Source: Fasciolopsis buskii (taxonomy: Eukaryota > Platyhelminthes > Trematoda > Plagiorchiida > Fasciolidae). Taken from it: DNA of 64,000 nt. The notes under the pieces are model-generated. The model was not told where the DNA came from, did no database searches, and was given only the letters and a program-made list of their open reading frames with translations. Positions 11,700-24,129 of the stretch are shown in pieces. The DNA lies in assembly GCA_008360955.1 (NCBI GenBank), contig LUCM01001559.1, positions 32,982-96,981 on the forward strand. Direction: 5' to 3'. A program made the position numbers and the translations under genes. The first letter of the stretch is position 1, and each line of letters opens with the position of its first letter.

Positions 11700-13650
11700 G
11701 GCAACTCAGTTAGTAGTACGATGGACACACGGCTAATAATTTATAGCCCCCGGCGAAGAATTTCAAAGTCTTTTTTAAGTAAACCTGAATATATAACAGG
11801 AGAACAGTAAAAAAGTAGTGGAAAACCCATTGGTATACAAGTCGGGAGATGGTGCTTTGTTTCACTTTGCGGTGTCGAAGCTTCCTGATTTGAAATGACA
11901 ACCGTCGGAGATTCTTTACACAGGTGAAAATGTGAGTAGTCCACTTGAGATTTTTATCAATAGTAACTCCCAGATATTTCACAGAATCAACCCTGGTAGG
12001 ATTTTTGAGTTGCTGGAAGTCGTTTCGGATGGCCAGGCTGACCGAGCGAAAGAGATAAAGAGGGAACAGACATTCGAAACATTTAAATGTGTTGAGATTT
12101 AAACCAGCTTGTACAAAGAAATCGTAAACAGAAGATAGGTTTTTGGAGAAATTTTGGAAGTTATCTCTGTTCGAAATGACTTGAGGGAGAGCAAGAAAAT
12201 CAGCATAATTAAACGGATGACAGAGTGAGTCATTTTATAAGTAGCTGATGTAAATAGAGAGGAGAAAGAACGGAGACCTGAAGCACACCTGAGTTGTTAA
12301 CCAAAGGTTTCGAAACTTTACCATCCATTCGTTTGTACTGGGTTCGGTTTGTAAAGTAACCAGACAGCGATGCTAATAAAGGACTGGGGCAATCAAATTT
12401 TTGCAGTTTGTGAAGTAGAAGAGACGTTGGGACTGAGTCAAGTGCCGACGAACAGTCCAAGAAGGCACAAAGCAAAGATCTCATCGATGCGTTTACGGAC
12501 TTACAAATGTGGTGAATAAGGGAGGCGGCAGCATTCAAACTGGACTTGTTAGATTTATAGGCAAACTGAAATTGGTCGTCAGGAGGGTGCATAGAAGAAC
12601 GCAGGCTCATGAGTATAACACGCTCCGTCAGTTTAAGACCAGAAGATGGTAGGGCGATGGGGCGAAAGCGTTTTGCTAAAGCAGTAGAACTTCTAAATTT
12701 CTGGAGGGGAATAATAGTGACCGATCTCCAGCAGTTAGGGATGGAAGACGAGATGAATGATGAGTTAACTAGAGGAGTAAATGCATCGGTCAGAGCCACG
12801 GCACCATGCCCTAAAAGAGCTGAGGACAGAGTACGGTAATTTTAGTGGTGTCATATTATCACCCTGTTCAAATATGACTGGGGTATAAGTGGAAGGGTGG
12901 ATGAAAGCATGATTGATGCTATCGACATCCGCAGAACATTTTGCATGTTTCTCTTTCTTCCCACACAACATTCGAATACCTTGCCATAGGAATCCATTGT
13001 TGTTACCACTCAAGAGTTGGCTGGCGAATGTAATGTCGATGCGTTCGATTTGAGCTTTTATTCGGATGAACATGTACCGCACACTTGAGTTATTACGGGA
13101 TTTGTAGAAGTGCTCCTTGTACCTTCTTAGAGATTTCAGTATCTGGGTTGAGATACGGCTATTTGAGACAAATAGTGTTTTTGAGGGGCAGCAGATATCA
13201 AAGATTGCGTTTGCCGTCTGTGTAAAAAGTTTGACATTGTCATTGACCAGGGGTTCAAAAAAGAAACAGGTAGATGCGAGTGAAAGTGATTTCTGAAGAA
13301 GAATTAGGTTGTTGTGTGAAAAGTTACGGAGGCGAACTCGGATTTGATTTGTTCGCCTGAAGGAATGGGAAGCTGACCTAGAGTATATCTTGGGCCTTAA
13401 CATAAGTAGACAGTAATCACAACTTGAAATTGGAGCACGCAGTTTCAGGGAAAATAAAGAAGGGTGGTTGGTAATAACTCTACCTAAAATGGAGTCTCCT
13501 CTGGTGAAAGAAACGCAGAAATCAATCAAATCAAAAACAGTCAGTGGTAGGTTAGATGCATGATTGAAATCATCCACAATAATATGCAGACTATCCTCAA
13601 GTAGAGGAACAATAAATATCAGAAGAGTCGAGAAAAGATATGATATTGTG
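11700..13650 (-). mobile_element. CR1-like LINE, 5'-truncated and inactive
   Basis: Read on the minus strand from about 13,620: the end of an AP endonuclease (IIVDDFNH), a linker, then a reverse transcriptase. RT motifs in order are RPIALPSSGLKLTERVI, DDQFQFAYK, AFLDCSSALDSV (family DFSSAFDTV), GYFTNRTQY, SGVLQVSVLSP (family GVPQGSVLSP) and VKYLGVTIDKNLKW. The YADD catalytic box reads YADF at 12196-12207, and a frameshift lies just before it near 12,230. A further frameshift occurs near 11,850 before SPVIYSGLLKKDFEILRRGL. Most of the endonuclease is missing. It lies antisense within a WDTC1 intron. Clade (CR1 or Jockey superfamily) is judged from motif style only. Confidence 0.85.
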
Positions 13651-14021
13651 TCGCGAGCTAAAACGGGCGAAATATAGGTTCGTTATGATTGTATTGGTTT
13701 GGCGAGAAAATCTAGGATGACATTGTGTCACGAGACGGTTCCGTTTAGTGAATACATATAAGTAACCTCGGACTTGCTAGACCGTTTTCCCATTTTCCAA
13801 TCCCGCGGTTGCATGGCTAACCTCAAGAACACTTAAGTCTTCCGCGCATTTTCAACTTTTAGGGAACGTTATATCCATGCGCTTCATCTGTTCGCTAAGC
13901 CCGTAAAATAATCATTGTGCTACAGTACAATACTAAATTCATTCTCTTGAATGAGGGACTTTTCCATCCTGGTAATCTCTGTTGATTACTTAATATATTT
14001 TGGTCTTCCATCTTATTTCAG

Positions 14022-15098
14022 GATGATCCAGAAGATAGTCGAGTTATCAAAGATCACGTTGGTGCTGCTGAGCGAAACCAGCGCCGTTCAGTCACTGATC
14101 CATTGGAGTTTGTGTTCCTCAACATGGGTTACGGCATTTCAGGCTTAGACGCCGGCTTCAATCGTCGTCGTTCTCGTCGACCCCGAGCTGGACGTCGAGG
14201 TGAAAGAAATAACAGTCCTCCATGCGAAACTGCCACACAACGACGCGACCGGCGTCGATCAAAAAGTTCTAGTGATGCAGATGGTGATTTTGAGGTGCGC
14301 ATCGAATTTGACGCAAATGTTATGAATCATGAGGATGGGGACGATGGGAGCGAAAGTTTGGGATCGCTTGACGAGACTGTAAATGAAGATTATGATAACC
14401 CAGATGATCTAGACGATATGCCCGAAGCACGCGGGGCCGTTGTTTACTCCGGTCAGCCTACTTCATCCGTAACTTTAGAAACGAACGGGGTCACGCAAAG
14501 TCAGGAGGTTGATTCCGCACTGGGCAGGATGGAGAGCGACACGTGTCCTTTGAGTAGTCAGAGGGTTGGACGGCAGGGACGTCGGAGTCGATCTGAAGCT
14601 GTCAGCAATAGGCCAACGACAGCTGTCACTGACTCTACCACAAATAATTCGGCCAGCCAATCCAGTTCGACAAAAACAAAAAGTAAAAGGGCCAGGAATG
14701 AATTAATGTCATCTGCTTTCCAGCCTCCAATCGCATGCAGCGCTTTTGATGATGATGACGATGATGATGATGATGAGCGTGTGGAAGGTGGGCAGAGTAG
14801 CACAGACTCAGATAACCCCACGAGGACGCATTCCAATTCGTCCAACCATCGAACCCAATCGTCTTCTGCCAGTGTTCGCCGAAGTGCTACTTCATCCCAT
14901 GCTCAGTCGGCGGTCACTCCTCTATCAACCCTCCGCTCAGTTTTGCACACTGGTGACCACTTTTTCCTGTTTGGAGCTCCACCAAATGCAGACAGAAGAC
15001 CGCGCCGTAGAGAAAGGCGCACCCCAACAGGCCACGGGGCGCGAAATGAAAACCCGGATGATGATGAGAATGTGGTTTCTGAGATCCCCTGCTCGTAA
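14022..15098 (+). CDS. WDTC1: WDTC1 last large exon, C-terminal tail
   Basis: Acceptor TCTTATTTCAG (AG at 14020-14021). It opens in phase 0 with DDPEDSRVIKDHVGAAERN, then DPLEFVFLNMGYGISGL, aligned with the WDTC1 C-terminal motif DPLEVMLLNMGYRITGL. After that comes a tail of roughly 290 residues with no vertebrate counterpart that I recognise: an Arg-rich patch (RRRSRRPRAGRRGER), an acidic middle, and a run of nine Asp from GAT/GAC codons near 14,745-14,775. It is probably disordered. The frame ends at TAA 15096-15098 after EIPCS. That stop overlaps a consensus GTAAGT donor at 15095, so a further small exon is possible. The minus-strand frames over 14475-14845 are shadows. About 735 residues of WDTC1 are encoded in the window. 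Confidence 0.88.
   Translation, partial: DDPEDSRVIKDHVGAAERNQRRSVTDPLEFVFLNMGYGISGLDAGFNRRRSRRPRAGRRGERNNSPPCETATQRRDRRRSKSSSDADGDFEVRIEFDANVMNHEDGDDGSESLGSLDETVNEDYDNPDDLDDMPEARGAVVYSGQPTSSVTLETNGVTQSQEVDSALGRMESDTCPLSSQRVGRQGRRSRSEAVSNRPTTAVTDSTTNNSASQSSSTKTKSKRARNELMSSAFQPPIACSAFDDDDDDDDDERVEGGQSSTDSDNPTRTHSNSSNHRTQSSSASVRRSATSSHAQSAVTPLSTLRSVLHTGDHFFLFGAPPNADRRPRRRERRTPTGHGARNENPDDDENVVSEIPCS
14745..14776 (+). repeat. GAT/GAC codon run encoding poly-Asp
   Basis: Trinucleotide-like run inside the last WDTC1 exon, encoding nine Asp in a row. In-frame length changes are likely between individuals. Confidence 0.9.
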
Positions 15099-18000
15099 GT
15101 TTTCCTATACTGTCTTGTTTTTCTGTGTCGAACTAAATTAATGGGTCTTCCATAGGCAAATTCGGACTCTATTTGCATGCTAGCAGTTGGATATTTGTGA
15201 TTATCTCCGGCGCTCTATTCGTCTTCCTCCACAAACCGTTGGGGTTAAAACCACTGGGCGTCGGTTTGTCTGAGTCACCTCAGATTTGTTTATTCGAGTT
15301 CAGATAAGGTCAGCTGTTGAAAACCTTTAGTGATAACTGTTGATCAAGACGCCGACCTATTGCGAACATTCCTGACCATGCTGTTTTCATATTCAAAACA
15401 TTCTGAACAAGGTCGAGTATCCACTATAGAACTTCCGTCCTACGTGCGTCGATTGATTCTTCACTCTGCAGTAGCTGATGTGACGCTTACATAGTTATTC
15501 TCAGCTTTTGAACCCAAGTACCGAAATCTATCCACTTCACTCAAACCATCTGCAAAAGCAGGATTCGGGTTCGAGCCAGCCAGGTCCTGTAACAGGATTT
15601 TAAACTTGGAAGGTGCCAACGGCATCCCAAGCATACGTCGTGCACTATTGTTTAGACGTTCGAGAAAAGTTTAGATCCTCAGGCTGTAGTACAACGTCGT
15701 CCGCGGATTCTAACTAACGTAGTCGGAAACGTCGATGTTTCCTCCGTATGCAGATCAACCTCAGCTGGAACGATGGTAAAAAAAATAATGGAACAACCAC
15801 ATAAGGTCTCATTAGGTCAGGTATGGCAATGAGCCGGACGACAGTGAGTTGCCGTCTGTCACCAAAGTGATCGGCAAGACCCAAACGTTTGACCTTTTCG
15901 GTGACGAACACTCAATCTACTTGAATACTGCCGGCCGACGCTTTGTCATTCCGGACTCAATTCCTTAATACATGTTTAAAGTGCTACTCGTATTCCGAAA
16001 TTTCTTGTCGGTTTTCTTTGGATAATACTTTTTTATTTACTTGAAAAACCACAACGAGCTAGCTCTGATCGATTTCCATCCCTCTTTTTCTTGCAGAATG
16101 AGTTGACATCACTTTTTTACGAGCTGAAACCAACGGTACCGAATGATTGCCACATGGACGAAGCACTTTTGTGTCACGTAAATTTCTATGCACAGAGCCT
16201 ATGGGTCGTGACGGACTTGCAATAAATTGCGTCGCAGAAGGGTAAAAACGTGCCGATTTCATCCTTCCCCCAATTTTTCCCCACACTGCTCGATTCTACA
16301 TTTGGGCGTATTGCAGTCCGGTTTACATTCTCCCGCACATGATCAAATGCAATGTGTTGAAACTGTCCTGGCAAGGAAGTTTTCGGTGTCATTGCACAAA
16401 CTACCAAACTACCTGTTTGTGACACTGCTGTTTGTGTTACGATTCAGTACGTGTCTTTTTGTGATGCTTACTCAGTCCATCTCATGTCGCTGATCTCCTA
16501 GAATCCGTCTGCCACTCCACCGATTGATATAATCAATCTGTACGGTTGCCTGGATGTTTTTATAGACGACGGAGATCCTGGTTCATTATTACGACCTTCG
16601 AGTTGATTTTTGTGTCCACGATACTTGAATCAGCTGGTACTTTAATGAACCTTGTCGTCGGATATCAGACAGCCGTTCTGATCAGCCCAGCTACCCGTTC
16701 CAGTTCACGCGTTTTGCGTCTCACAGGCTTAATATGGGTTTGCTTCCAATATGTCAAATTGACCAGGATCTGCCATCGTCATTTCATACTCAATCTGCGG
16801 GCGTATCTTGCATACGTTGGTGACAATGCACATGCACACAAGTACACAAACGTTTCATCTTTGTTTCGTATCAGTCTTGTCTGATGATCCGTGCGCAATG
16901 CGAAGACGATGAAGCAAAGACCACCCTGAAGAGTCTGACAAAAGCTTCTCGTAATGTCCAGCATCTCGCAAGTTTGTTGGTGCTGGGACAAATTGTGATC
17001 GCATGTGGTCAGTAGTCAGGCCCTCTGCTTTTGAGAAATCACTGAACGAATCCCGTTTTTCCGACTCCTTTCATCAAAATCACTTTCATCTATTTTTGTT
17101 TGAATGCTTGACCGCGGTTAGTTGTGCTTTCGCGGTGTTTCCTAATGCTGATACAACTTGCAAGTCAAGTTGGTGGTTTCTATAGGTTTCTGCTCCTTGA
17201 GGTTGATGCCTGGTGCTCATGTTTCAATGCCAGCTGAGACAACATCCTCGTTTGAGTGATAGTCTCCATAACTTGTACATATTTAAAGCCATCTCGCCGT
17301 CCAATTGAATCTTAGTCTTTGGCATGCTCACAAACTACCGTTATCGACACTTGTGAAAATTGGATCTGTTGACTTGGTGACTCTTTAGCTTCATCGAACT
17401 TTGTTGTTGAACGGCAAGGCGTTGTTGTGTTGTTTTCGTAGTGTGCTCTGTTGGCAAGCTGAGTGAATTAGGCGGAGTATTATAAATGAAGTTGATGTTG
17501 GCAACGTCCGGACTCGGCTAAACAGCTAATTCCGCCTTTTTCTCGGGTCACCCGATCGATCCACTCCTCCTGATCGATCAGCGAATTGAACTCGTCCTGA
17601 AAACCTAGCGAATCCTACTCAGAGAAGTCTACCTGTTGAGACTTTTTTTTCCCAATTCGTGAACCACTAGCATGTATCCGACAGTGGATTCTATTTTTAA
17701 TATCTTGACTTTGCAAAAACCTAAACAGCCTAGCTTAGTGGATCCCACTTTAGGAACTGGTTCCCTATCCACGTTTGTTAAGTTTAGTAAGCATCGATAT
17801 TATAAATGGGCGATTACACCGTGACCAACCAGTCACTACGGTGTTTTTTATGCATGAATAGTTTGGCGGGGAAACTTATTACCGCTTAACTTCCTTCCCG
17901 TTTACTATTCGCTTGTGTTCTTCAAGCAGTCGGACATATGATCTTTTGAGATGGCGGCTCGACAAACAGCATTAACTTTATCCACTTTGCGGCTACATTT

Positions 18001-20334
18001 GTCCTCTCAGTAAGTGGTTCGGCTGTGTTGACAGTTTTTGGGCGAATAACCTAGTTTATTTAGTGAGTCGGGGTAGATTCGTGGATTACTCGGACTGTAG
18101 ACTTGTATTACACAGCCTCTTTGGGAAGCTGAATCAGGTCAGTTCTATAATGTCGTAAAGAGCTTCGCAGTTTTCCTGTCCTTATACTTGCTCATGTTTT
18201 ACACACATTTAGATATAATCGTGATTCCGAGCGAACTTTGTCAATAGCTGAAACGAACCAACCATTCCGTAGTTGACATTACCATGTGTAGTATTACGCT
18301 CGACTGTTTTATGTTCACAATGGCTTGTCATTTGCAAACGTCAATCTGCGGCTAAGAATACCGGTATCTTCCAGCTCATACCCCGTTCATTATACTAATG
18401 CTTCAGATACCGGAACTCTGTGGATTGTTAGAATTAAACAAGAGAAATAGCTCACTGAGGCCATTGAGAATCTAGGCCGAAATTTCAGCAACCAAATCCA
18501 ACAAATCTGGAAGTCATCGAAACCTATGGTTGCTGGAACAAATCACATCGCAGTTATTTTCTTACAATTTGTGGATAAAATAAAGGGTATCAATCTAAAA
18601 GAGGATGAACTGTTTCTTTTTTGGGATCTCAAATGTCTCTTCATCTCTAGTGATCCACATCAAGTTAACAAATTCAAGAGCTCTACCCGAATTTCCGCGG
18701 GAGACAGATAACGCGTTAGTTGGGGCATTTTACTGGTGACACTTATCAGCTCATCAAAGGGATGCCAATGATACTACCTACCCACAATTACACGTGTATT
18801 TGTAAGCCGAAGCTAATTCTTCCGGAATCCTGATACTGTGCATCAATTGGGGTCAAATGATTATTGTTGAACGGGATAATTTTCGTTTGAAGAGCTTCTT
18901 GACTTACATCGAAATTGACGTTGCAAAATTTACATCTCTAGCAGGACATGGTTCGCTTATACGAATGACATAAGAGAAGCCTTTTTAACGGACAAAAATA
19001 GAATGCATTGTGGATATGGAAAAATGCGTTGTAATAATAGAGATATCCTGTTATTTCTAAAAAATGGACGATACAAGAATATAATAGGAAGCTCCGTACT
19101 GTATTCTGCCAGAAGACATTATCTTGAGCAAATCGATTTTCGTCCAGTTTGACGTAATAGTCTAATAGCACGTAGCTCTAGGGTATGGTTCATATAGAAC
19201 ACTACGTGATTCTTAATGTTATTCACGATGTGCTTCGTGTCCGGATGTGACAAGTTAGTAACGCCAAACTCCTAAAACTTGTGCCACGTAAGGTTGCTAG
19301 ATAACAAATCAGTAAGACCAGAAAAATACTGAACGACAGCGGCGGGCCTATCGATAAACAATGTTTAGCTATGCTTTATGTCTAACAATACATGCAAAAA
19401 AATTTTGTGAATAAATCGGCCTTTGTCTTTCGCAGCGAACTTGTAATGCGTCCCGGATGTGATATATATATATATATATATATAACAGTGGAAATTGAAT
19501 ATCAACATCGGTTTGTAAGCAGGTATGATACCAGCGCAATATTTAAAGGAAATCGCACAGACACCGGATGCAGACGGAAAATCATTAAACAAAAAGTTTT
19601 TATTTTTTTGGTGTTGGTTTTTAAGGTCCAGGAGTTCTGAAGACGCCGCACAGCGTTCGCGCCATTGACTTCCATTCTGACCTGTAGCTGTCACCCTATC
19701 TTCATCTGGTTGCTCCAACCAGAAAGGCGCGAAGCACCAACCTATGCGAAATCTAAGAGCTAAATCTCTACGCTAAGACAGCTACGTCGCTTCTCCCAGC
19801 CTTGTCGGGTCTGCGGAAACGATCACAGAGCGGTAAGTCGTGGACGGGCATACGTGAAAAGTACCGAAGCCGCCCAAATTAGAGCGATCACACCGGACAG
19901 AGGGCGACTAACAGCGCTCGACAACATACCTCGTCGTTTTCTATCTGCTGTTCCCATCAGACTCGGCGAATGCCATTCAGGGCCTTAAACCGGATTTACT
20001 AGGCCTCAGTTGTTCTGTTAGGTGCTCGTTGATCCGCCTCTCCGGACGTTGCTTACAGTGCGACCTGGAAACTAGCAGTCTGAGGAATAATCGCGAGCAA
20101 TAGTGGATAGATAAATGTAAGAGAGTGGAAAAGTCTACAGCTATCGACAACCTTTAGCGATTGATTAGAAGTACTGGCGAGTGTAATTGGGATTGTCAAA
20201 GAATCTGACGAGCCACGGATTCAAACTCGGACGCTTTAGGTAGAGTATTTTTGGTTTATTTGGCCAACTGCCACAGTATAACTTCCACTTTTGACAATCC
20301 AGGTAGGTACCAATCCTTCATTCGAGATGGTCAG
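15099..20334. other. Region 3' of WDTC1, nothing secure
   Basis: Would contain the WDTC1 3' UTR. The first AATAAA that I noticed is at 16221-16226, over 1 kb beyond the stop, so its use is uncertain. Open frames up to 117 codons are unconvincing. A (TA)n run occurs at 19461-19484. Confidence 0.5.
19461..19484. repeat. (TA)n microsatellite
   Basis: About twelve TA dinucleotides. Confidence 0.95.
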
Positions 20335-21290
20335 TAGGGCAATGGGTTTCCTTGAAAGGCAAGGCTGCTGTACCAGATGATCTTAGGGCTTTTCGAACAT
20401 AGCAGTGGTGGTCTAGAATCTGAGCCAACGAAACACGGTCGATTGGGAGGAAGGGGGTACATTCCTAATAGCTGGTGGTGAGTAACGATATCGTCTTGCA
20501 AGAAAGGCTATCGGCTCTCATTTGAAAGCCACAGATTCATAAGCATTGCGTCCAAGCTGTTCGCGGGGAGTAACCTTTTGGGGAGAGAGCTCGCATGTAA
20601 GAATCAAGAGTGCTTTCTACTCGATCAGGGTTGCATTGATCAAATTTACAATCTGGGACGTCTTCGAGCATAGAAATGCATCCTGCCGATCCACGATTCT
20701 CGTATTCGTTGAGTTGAAAGCGACATGTGTCTAATTCGATCTTGCAGTCTTGTAATGCTGCTTCCCACTGGAGAGTGCGTCATAGAATTCCATTTCATCT
20801 TTCCACTCTCTGCATTTGAACAGCCGGATTCGTATTATTGCTAATAGCGGCGTTTCATCCAACGAAAAGTGCTTGTCATTTAGATAATGACGGAAACGGC
20901 CTCGTTCTCATTAAAAGAATAGTGAAATAGATACTTGATCTGACAGGAGGTTGTCTGATTTAGATAATGAAGGCAATATTGTGCTCTTGACTAAGAACCC
21001 AAGTTGAAAATTTTTCTCGATCAACTAAACAAGAGTGTGGATTTGTTCGGGATGCGTTTTGCACCTTCTAAGTGTAGAATGCAGTTGCAGGAATGGATTA
21101 GATCGAAAGCGAATTTTCTTTTGTATGAGAATAAATGAGTGAAGTAGATAGATTTAGTCACTTGGATAGTTATATCACACCTGATGGTCGTATATCGCAT
21201 GAGCTGTCCTCGTGCATGACAAAAGTTAATGATTCAACTAAGCGAACTAATGTATGCCGGGGAACTGGTAGATTACCATAGCCTAACCGA
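20335..21290 (+). mobile_element. RTE-like LINE, reverse transcriptase fragment
   Basis: Plus-strand reverse transcriptase with frameshifts. In order it shows LKGKAAVPDDLRA (family GKAAGPDDIPAE), ISIASKLFAGSN, QGCIDQIYNL (family GRGCIDQIFxL), FEHRNASCRSTILVFVELKA and IIANSGVSS. Next come RLSDLDN, where the YADD catalytic box should be but which reads NEGN at 20966-20977, then LNKSVDLFGMRFAPSKCRMQL and SYITPDGRISHELSS. The order is canonical. Both catalytic Asp residues of the YADD box are gone and several stops are present. The segment continues as far as the start of the C-terminal domain. Confidence 0.75.
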
Positions 21291-21832
21291 CGGTGCATCA
21301 TGCGCCACTACGGCTGCTTATTCAGTAAGCCTAAGCCCAACGTGTTCACGGCCAACCAATAATGTTGGTGGCCCTCGTCCATTCCTCGCATCCCAAGTAC
21401 GCGCACAGTGACATGTCTTGATGCCTCTAGTCTTGGTTGTGATTCGGGCAGAGTAGATGACCCTACAGAACTCAAATGGTATGTCTGGAATGATGGAGAA
21501 ACAAAAATTAGTTTGTCTATGGTTCTTTTAGCTTCACTTTTGATGAACAGTCTGTCTTAGTTCGATCCTTCGTTTTAACTTTAGATAGGCGGTGCAAAAT
21601 TGTCAGCTAGTGTTTCTGTCTAGGAACACTTTCGTTAATGTGAGTCAATCAGTATTACTCAATCTACTTTTTGGAAGCGACGCTGCTCCGAGCCCCTGCA
21701 GGCTAATTCTCGGCTGTTTTTGAGAAGTCGGTAACTTTTGAATTTGCGAATGCGTACTTTCTCACTCTTACTGACCATAACATTCTCCAGTTATTTACTC
21801 CGATCTGTTGCTGGCACGGTCCATAAAACGTG

Positions 21833-21990
21833 TGACCGGTAGTCAAGCAGATGACGTCGCGGTTTCCGAAGGAGAAGGTCGCCGGTTGAAGTTCTCCCGC
21901 CGTCGCCCAACTTCCCCACTTGGTAGCCCTCTAATGGCCACGGCCCTATTCCTGCACAATAATGTACACTGTTGCTTCATTAATAAAGGA
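21833..21990 (+). mobile_element. tRNA-derived SINE, copy 1
   Basis: A tRNA-like head with a recognisable box B is followed by a body containing CCCACTTGGTAGCCCTC and a 3' end GCTTCATTAATAAAG. The same body and end occur in copies at 33.1, 33.6, 37.7 and 58.1 kb. The long open frame at 21808-22287 runs through this copy and is not a gene. Confidence 0.75.
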
Positions 21991-24129
21991 AGTAGAAAGA
22001 TTTTTAAAAATGTATTGATACGTTCTAAGGTTTACCAGGAAACACTACCGCGGGCGAAAACTTTTATGCATATTAAAATTTCACTTAGAAATTACTCCCA
22101 AACTGTTATTAATCGTTCCACATCGAACTTGCAGAGTTTATACGCGCATTTGCTCGTTCGAACTGTAAACTTATTTCCTCTTAACTCTGCTTCTGGAGAC
22201 TCCATTGTATCGTGTGTTACTCCTCGGCTTGTTGATTTAACGAAAACGTCCCCAAAACTAGGAAACATTCTGTTTATTGGAACATGAGGGTTTTTCCATG
22301 TTTTATTTGCACATTACCAATACTAGTTTCATACCCCTAGGTACGATGTAAAATTCTGAAATTCGCTCTGCCCCGTGACTTTATATCCATAGTTTTTACT
22401 GTTAACCTCTTGGGAGGCTGGTCTAACCGTAGTACATTGGATTTCTGGCTCATTCATATCGATATGCCATGAACAAAATTAAAATTTTTTTTGGAGAAAG
22501 AGCCTGAAAGATAAAAAAAATAATTGTAAATGGCCCCTTCTAACCGAATAACAGGAGCTCTGCTGCCAAATCTTTTCTTATTCCCGAGATTGACGACAGC
22601 GAATAGCTGCCTACTCAGGATTCATATGATTGTGTTTGGCTGATGATGGTGTCGAAAGGAACATGTTATACGTTAGAATGAGTGCTTTTTTATTCAGAAA
22701 CGTCCCGGAGCAGCGAACGTTAGTTGCGAGGACGTTAGCAAAATTTCTTCTTGATGATTGTTCCTCATTCTCTATTCCTATACGGATAGAGACTCAAGTT
22801 GCCGCACGTGCTCTTGGTTCATCATCTTTCAAGCTAAGTTGAATAAAGAGATTATATGACCTTTTTCAACATTGAACACTTGTAGATTATGACAGGCCTG
22901 GTTTACCAATGATGATCGTTTTTTGCGGTTTTCCGGCATTAAAAGCAAAACCGATTTAGATCACGTGCTACTTTTCCTATTGGTTAAATATATGTCCTTG
23001 GGTGAGATTGCCAACGGATCTCGTGATAGACGGTGTACTATGCGAACATCTAATGTTTTGCTTTGGGGTTCTGTTTCGCTTACAGCAGATTTGTCTGATT
23101 CTCATGCACTCAGAACTTTCGGAAAAATAAAAAATATAGTAAGCAACCACAATCTGGAGGATTTGTAAACCATTCTGTCAAGACAGCTGCACACGAGAAT
23201 GAAGGCAAATTAATTACACATGAAGGTTCATAATATTCATTAACTGAGTGAGCAAGACAAAACTGGTTCAGTTTATTCGAGTCTGGTAAACCACAGATTG
23301 TGCATCGCCAAGCTCTGATTTTGGTTTTTTTCTTTCAGCATCGAGTAATCGTAACTGACTATAGGGAAGCAGAATCATTTCGAATAATTAATGCCACGAA
23401 TTGTTTCATTTAGCCAAATCGCCCATGGTTTCCAACACTCGTGTTAGGGGTTTTCGTGGACTCCAACTAGGTCTTCTTGGAATGATTAGCGTTTCCATAT
23501 CGTTCCATCAGATTATGGCCTGGCTACCTCGAACCGTCGTCCATCACTACCTTCCCCGGATGACAACGCCCACCAATTGAATCGATCGGCGGACATGCGT
23601 AACGTGTTTCCCAACTAACCTAGTCAAATTCAGTGCCTCTTCGTCTAGGTGAACTCTGTAACCCAATGCCACCTCGTTGATGCCCCTTTCCGACTGACGC
23701 GATGCAAGTGGACCTCTAACCCGCGTAACTTAGGATCTCTTCACTACTGAGTTCACACTCCATTTCCTTGAGTATCAGGGTTAATGGAGAAACCTCCATC
23801 TGCGTTGTAAATATCCTTTATATATCGCCCGACCAAATGCTTCTAGTATTCTTTCTATGGGTAATTTTATCAGACTGAGTTCGTCCGACCCGCGTCGATC
23901 GAGTTAGCTTCCAGTGTTGGGATCTTCGAGAACTGACAATGCGATGGATGGAGAATTCGGGTGATACAGCTCAATGTCGCACTCCTTGGATTTCTCACAT
24001 TAGAAATATTTCCGCTTTCCTATAATCTATCTAATTTATTGTCTTTGATTTTTCGTTCTTTGTCATCCGATGTGGATTGATAGCAAATAACCAGGGCGTG
24101 TTGAAGTAATCTTGCAATGAATTAAGAAT
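21991..24129. other. No recognised feature
   Basis: Short open frames only. A GC-richer block near 23,440-23,960 resembles repeat DNA but was not classified. Confidence 0.5.

Larger units (their letters stand above)
6444..14021 (+). other. WDTC1: WDTC1 intron, phase 0, transposon-rich
   Basis: GT-AG intron of 7,578 bases joining RLWSPRPE to DDPEDSRV. It holds an RTE-like fragment on the same strand (7985-8480) and an antisense CR1-like LINE (11700-13650). At 7631-7650 two 9-base arms form a perfect inverted repeat with a 2-base spacer. The rest shows nothing I can name. Confidence 0.75.

Noticed and set aside
14475..15178. Minus-strand frames over the last WDTC1 exon and the 131-codon plus frame at 14746-15141
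   Set aside because: Shadows of the WDTC1 tail; the Ser-rich and Met-rich runs come from its GAT repeat read in other frames.
21808..22287. 159-codon open frame, among the longest in the window
   Set aside because: Its first third is the tRNA-derived SINE; the rest has no recognisable motif.
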